Below are positions 61,932-64,000 of a stretch of 64,000 bases of DNA, one piece after another. Made by a program: the position numbers and the translations under genes. Numbering within the stretch: position 1 is the first letter of the stretch; the number at the start of each line of letters is the position of its first letter. The notes below the pieces were generated by a model. The model had not been told where the DNA came from. It worked only from the letters and a program-made list of their open reading frames with translations, and did no database searches. Source of the stretch: Streptomyces sp. NRRL F-4489 (GTDB lineage: Bacteria; Actinomycetota; Actinomycetes; Streptomycetales; Streptomycetaceae); contig NZ_LLZI01000135.1 in NCBI RefSeq assembly GCF_001509485.1, positions 16,892 through 80,891 of the forward strand, given 5' to 3'.

Positions 61932-64000
61932 TCACCGGCCTCCGGTCTTGCCGGCGCCGCCGGCCGGTGTGCGGTAGGCGCGGGCCAGGTGGTGTTGGAG
62001 GCGGGCGTGGCGGAATTGGTAGACGGCGCCGGCCTGGCGGAGGACGCCGCGGTGGTAGGCGTCTTCGAGGAAGGTGAGGACGGACCAGGGGAGCCGGCCG
62101 GTCAGCGGTAGCCAGAGGCGGGCGAAGACCGTCCACTGGCCCCAGGAGGTGAGGCTGAAGGTGTAGCCGAGGGCGCCGCCGAGGCCGCTGATGAGGCCGA
62201 GTTTGAGGGCGGCGGTGAGGTTCCAGACGATGGGGCCCAGGAGCGTCGAGAGGGGGCCGATCAGGGCCAGCGAGCCGAAGCCGACGAGGAGGCCGAAGAC
62301 CGGTGCCCAGACGAGGAGTTGGGTGGCGACCGTGCGGCCGTTGGTGCGCAGCAGGCTGACCGGGTTGACGGCGGAGCGGAGGTCGAGGGGGGTCTCGAAG
62401 AGGGTGAGCAGGCCGAGGGTGGGGCCGGCGGCCAGGGCGAACATCAGGGCGTAGACGATGCCGTCGCCGAGGCTGCCGGCCAGGATGTCCGGGAGGGGGG
62501 CGTGGTACGCCACCCCGTTGATCATGCCGCGTACGAAGCCGTAGCCGATGCCGAAGACCAGGCCGCAGAGCACCCCGATCGCCAGGCGGCGGAGGGGTCT
62601 GCGGCCCGTTCTGCGCTCCCGGCCGCGGATCCGCATGCGGACGGCGGACGGCTCCACGGCCGCGTCCCGGGCGGCGACCATGAACCAGTACGCGATTCCG
62701 AACAGCAGTCCGCCGAGCAGGCCCGCCACCAGCCCGTCCACGAGCTGGTACGCGAACGGGTCGAAGGGGATGCCGGCGACGCCGTCGACGAGCGCGATGG
62801 CCAGGCAGATCACCAGCGCGGTGGCCAGGGTGCGGGTGGTGCGGCGCAGGCCGTGGCCCAGGCGCCACCACTCCAGGTCGGGGGTGTCGAGCCGGTCGAG
62901 GTGGTGGGCGAGGTAGCCGAGCCAGTAGCGGGCGCGTTCCGGGTCCCAGGTGCGGAGCGGTCCGCCGCCGGGGCCGGGCTCTGGGCGGGGGCGGTAGGCG
63001 GCGGTGGTGAAGTTGTCGAGGAGGTGGTCCTCCAGCTCGCCCGGGGTGCCGAAGCGGTGGGTGTCGAGGAGGGCGGACGGGTCGCCGCCGGGGGTGTCGC
63101 TGTAGACGGCGCGGGCCAGGGTGACCATCAGCGGAGTGGTGAGCACGGTGGCGAGGTTGGCGGCGGCCCGGCTGTGGGGCCGCTCGCGCAGGGCGCGCAG
63201 GACGGGTTCCCAGGCGGTCGCCGGGCCGCCCCGGCCGGGGGCCTTGCGGGTGGTGCGCGGGAGGTAGTCGGCCAGGTCGTCCAGGGTGAGGTCGGTCAGT
63301 TCGACGGCGGCGGAGGAGGTGAGGACGTCGGTTTCGGCCACCGCGGCGGCGTACTCGGCCGGGCGGCTCGTCAGGAGCAGCGGCAGCGTGGTGGCGTTGA
63401 GGGCTTCCAGCGCGGGGCGGCGCAGACCGTCGGCGATCTCGTCGAAACCGTCGAGTACGGGGAGGATCCGGCCGGTTTCGACCAGCGCGGCGGCCAACCG
63501 CGTCCCGCCGGGCCCGGGGGCGGCGAGGCCGGGGTGGTCGCGCGTCAGCTGGGCGGCGAGCCAGTCCCGGAGGGTGAGGGCGGTCGGATCCCAGGAGCCG
63601 ATGCTGAAGATGACCGGTACGGCGTCGGCGGGGCCCCTGGACGCCAGGTGGTCCAGGACGAACCGCACGGCGAGGACCGTCTTGCCGGAGCCGGAGCGGC
63701 CCAGGACGACCAGGCGTCCGGACGGTATGCGCCGGTAGACGTCGACGACGGCGGCCAGTTGGCCGCTCAGATCCAGGGGGTCGTGGGGGCTGCCCGGGGG
63801 CAGGCGGCGGATGTTGGCCCAGTGGTCGGTCAGTTCCTCGGCGACCGGGCGCCAGCGGACCGGGAGCGGGTACGGGTCGTGGACCTGGCGCTGCTCCTCC
63901 TCGCGCCGCCAGCGGGCGGCCACGGTTTGGGCGACTTGGTCGGCGATGTGGGTGAGGGCGGTGTGGAGGGGGGAGTCCGGTGGGGTGGGCGGGGCGGGGG
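61932..64000 (-). CDS. NACHT-type NTPase with C-terminal membrane domain (partial, continues past the right edge)
   Basis: At least 663 codons from the GTG/Met at 63923, but the frame stays open to 64000 with protein-like sequence (ALTHIADQVAQTVAARW), so the true start is outside. N-terminal part: HDPYPLPVRW linker, Walker A VVLGRSGSGKT (~73-80 of the visible part), Walker B-like ILPVLDGFDEIA, then LLLTSRPAEYAAAV, a NACHT/STAND-type module. C-terminal ~250 residues hold about six to eight hydrophobic segments and a final soluble stretch (FLEDAYHRGVLRQAGAVYQF RH). Streptomyces has many such proteins, often with an upstream effector or sensor domain; some act in phage defence. Function here is unknown until the N-terminus is seen. 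Confidence 0.75.
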   Translation of the reverse strand, partial: PAPPTPPDSPLHTALTHIADQVAQTVAARWRREEEQRQVHDPYPLPVRWRPVAEELTDHWANIRRLPPGSPHDPLDLSGQLAAVVDVYRRIPSGRLVVLGRSGSGKTVLAVRFVLDHLASRGPADAVPVIFSIGSWDPTALTLRDWLAAQLTRDHPGLAAPGPGGTRLAAALVETGRILPVLDGFDEIADGLRRPALEALNATTLPLLLTSRPAEYAAAVAETDVLTSSAAVELTDLTLDDLADYLPRTTRKAPGRGGPATAWEPVLRALRERPHSRAAANLATVLTTPLMVTLARAVYSDTPGGDPSALLDTHRFGTPGELEDHLLDNFTTAAYRPRPEPGPGGGPLRTWDPERARYWLGYLAHHLDRLDTPDLEWWRLGHGLRRTTRTLATALVICLAIALVDGVAGIPFDPFAYQLVDGLVAGLLGGLLFGIAYWFMVAARDAAVEPSAVRMRIRGRERRTGRRPLRRLAIGVLCGLVFGIGYGFVRGMINGVAYHAPLPDILAGSLGDGIVYALMFALAAGPTLGLLTLFETPLDLRSAVNPVSLLRTNGRTVATQLLVWAPVFGLLVGFGSLALIGPLSTLLGPIVWNLTAALKLGLISGLGGALGYTFSLTSWGQWTVFARLWLPLTGRLPWSVLTFLEDAYHRGVLRQAGAVYQFRHARLQHHLARAYRTPAGGAGKTGGR

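Noticed and set aside
1-64000. CRISPR arrays, tRNA genes, rRNA genes, insertion sequences and replication origins
   Set aside because: I looked for regular spacer-repeat structure, tRNA T-loop sequences, transposase DDE motifs with terminal inverted repeats and DnaA-box clusters and saw none that I could support.

Overview
The window is very GC-rich (roughly 70% by eye) with the codon bias, GTG/TTG starts and 4-bp ATGA/GTGA gene overlaps of a Streptomyces or close relative. The gene families support this: NsdA-like TPR regulator, DUF5954, DUF5988, an iterative-looking type I PKS, a regulatory HATPase, and many LysR, PadR and MarR regulators. There are no ribosomal, tRNA or other core genes, but many truncated or frameshifted genes, which fits an accessory region such as a chromosome arm. 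That placement is an inference.

Region 1 (1-8 kb) is decayed metabolic and regulatory DNA: a fused 6PGDH-like/NTF2 reductase, a LysR gene broken by one missing base, a GNAT, an SDR, a methyltransferase remnant, an internally deleted NmrA-like oxidoreductase, an NTF2-like protein and an intact LysR. Region 2 (8-13.3 kb) has two small His/Cys-containing exported proteins, a cysteine-synthase-like PLP enzyme translationally coupled to an MFS transporter (a candidate small-molecule or metallophore unit), and a PadR/membrane-protein pair. Region 3 (13.3-19 kb) has a GNAT, a nitroreductase tail, a Cyt-type pore-forming toxin homologue, an NsdA-like regulator and an anti-sigma-like ATPase.

Region 4 (19.3-36 kb) is the most unusual. 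On the minus strand lie a single-module fully reducing type I PKS, a stand-alone ketosynthase with unusual active-site surroundings and a DUF5988 protein. Beyond a degenerate tyrosine recombinase come three IPT/TIG repeat proteins without signal peptides, two secreted proteins and a family-1 glycosyltransferase. Four transcription units here (the PKS operon and three surface-protein units) start from upstream regions sharing a promoter-like pair of hexamers followed by a conserved block of about 45 bp. This suggests one regulon joining the PKS to the repeat proteins.

Region 5 (35.9-44.7 kb) has a MerR/thioredoxin pair, a MerR-like gene behind a long leader ending in a perfect 32-bp palindrome, and a six-gene aromatic meta-cleavage operon with a divergent LysR. 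Region 6 (44.7-55.7 kb) has an ABC-F protein with a 7-codon leader ORF, a close CqsA homologue (alpha-hydroxyketone autoinducer synthase), an EF-hand protein, a MarR/DHA2-exporter pair, an isochorismatase-like hydrolase, an ABC exporter divergent from a two-component system, and a GNAT. Region 7 (55.7-64 kb) is again partly decayed (APH, LysR/NTF2 chimera and epimerase pseudogenes) with DUF5954, VOC, aldo-keto reductase and HAD genes. It ends in a NACHT-type membrane NTPase that runs off the right edge.

All family assignments were made by reading motifs. No database search was run.
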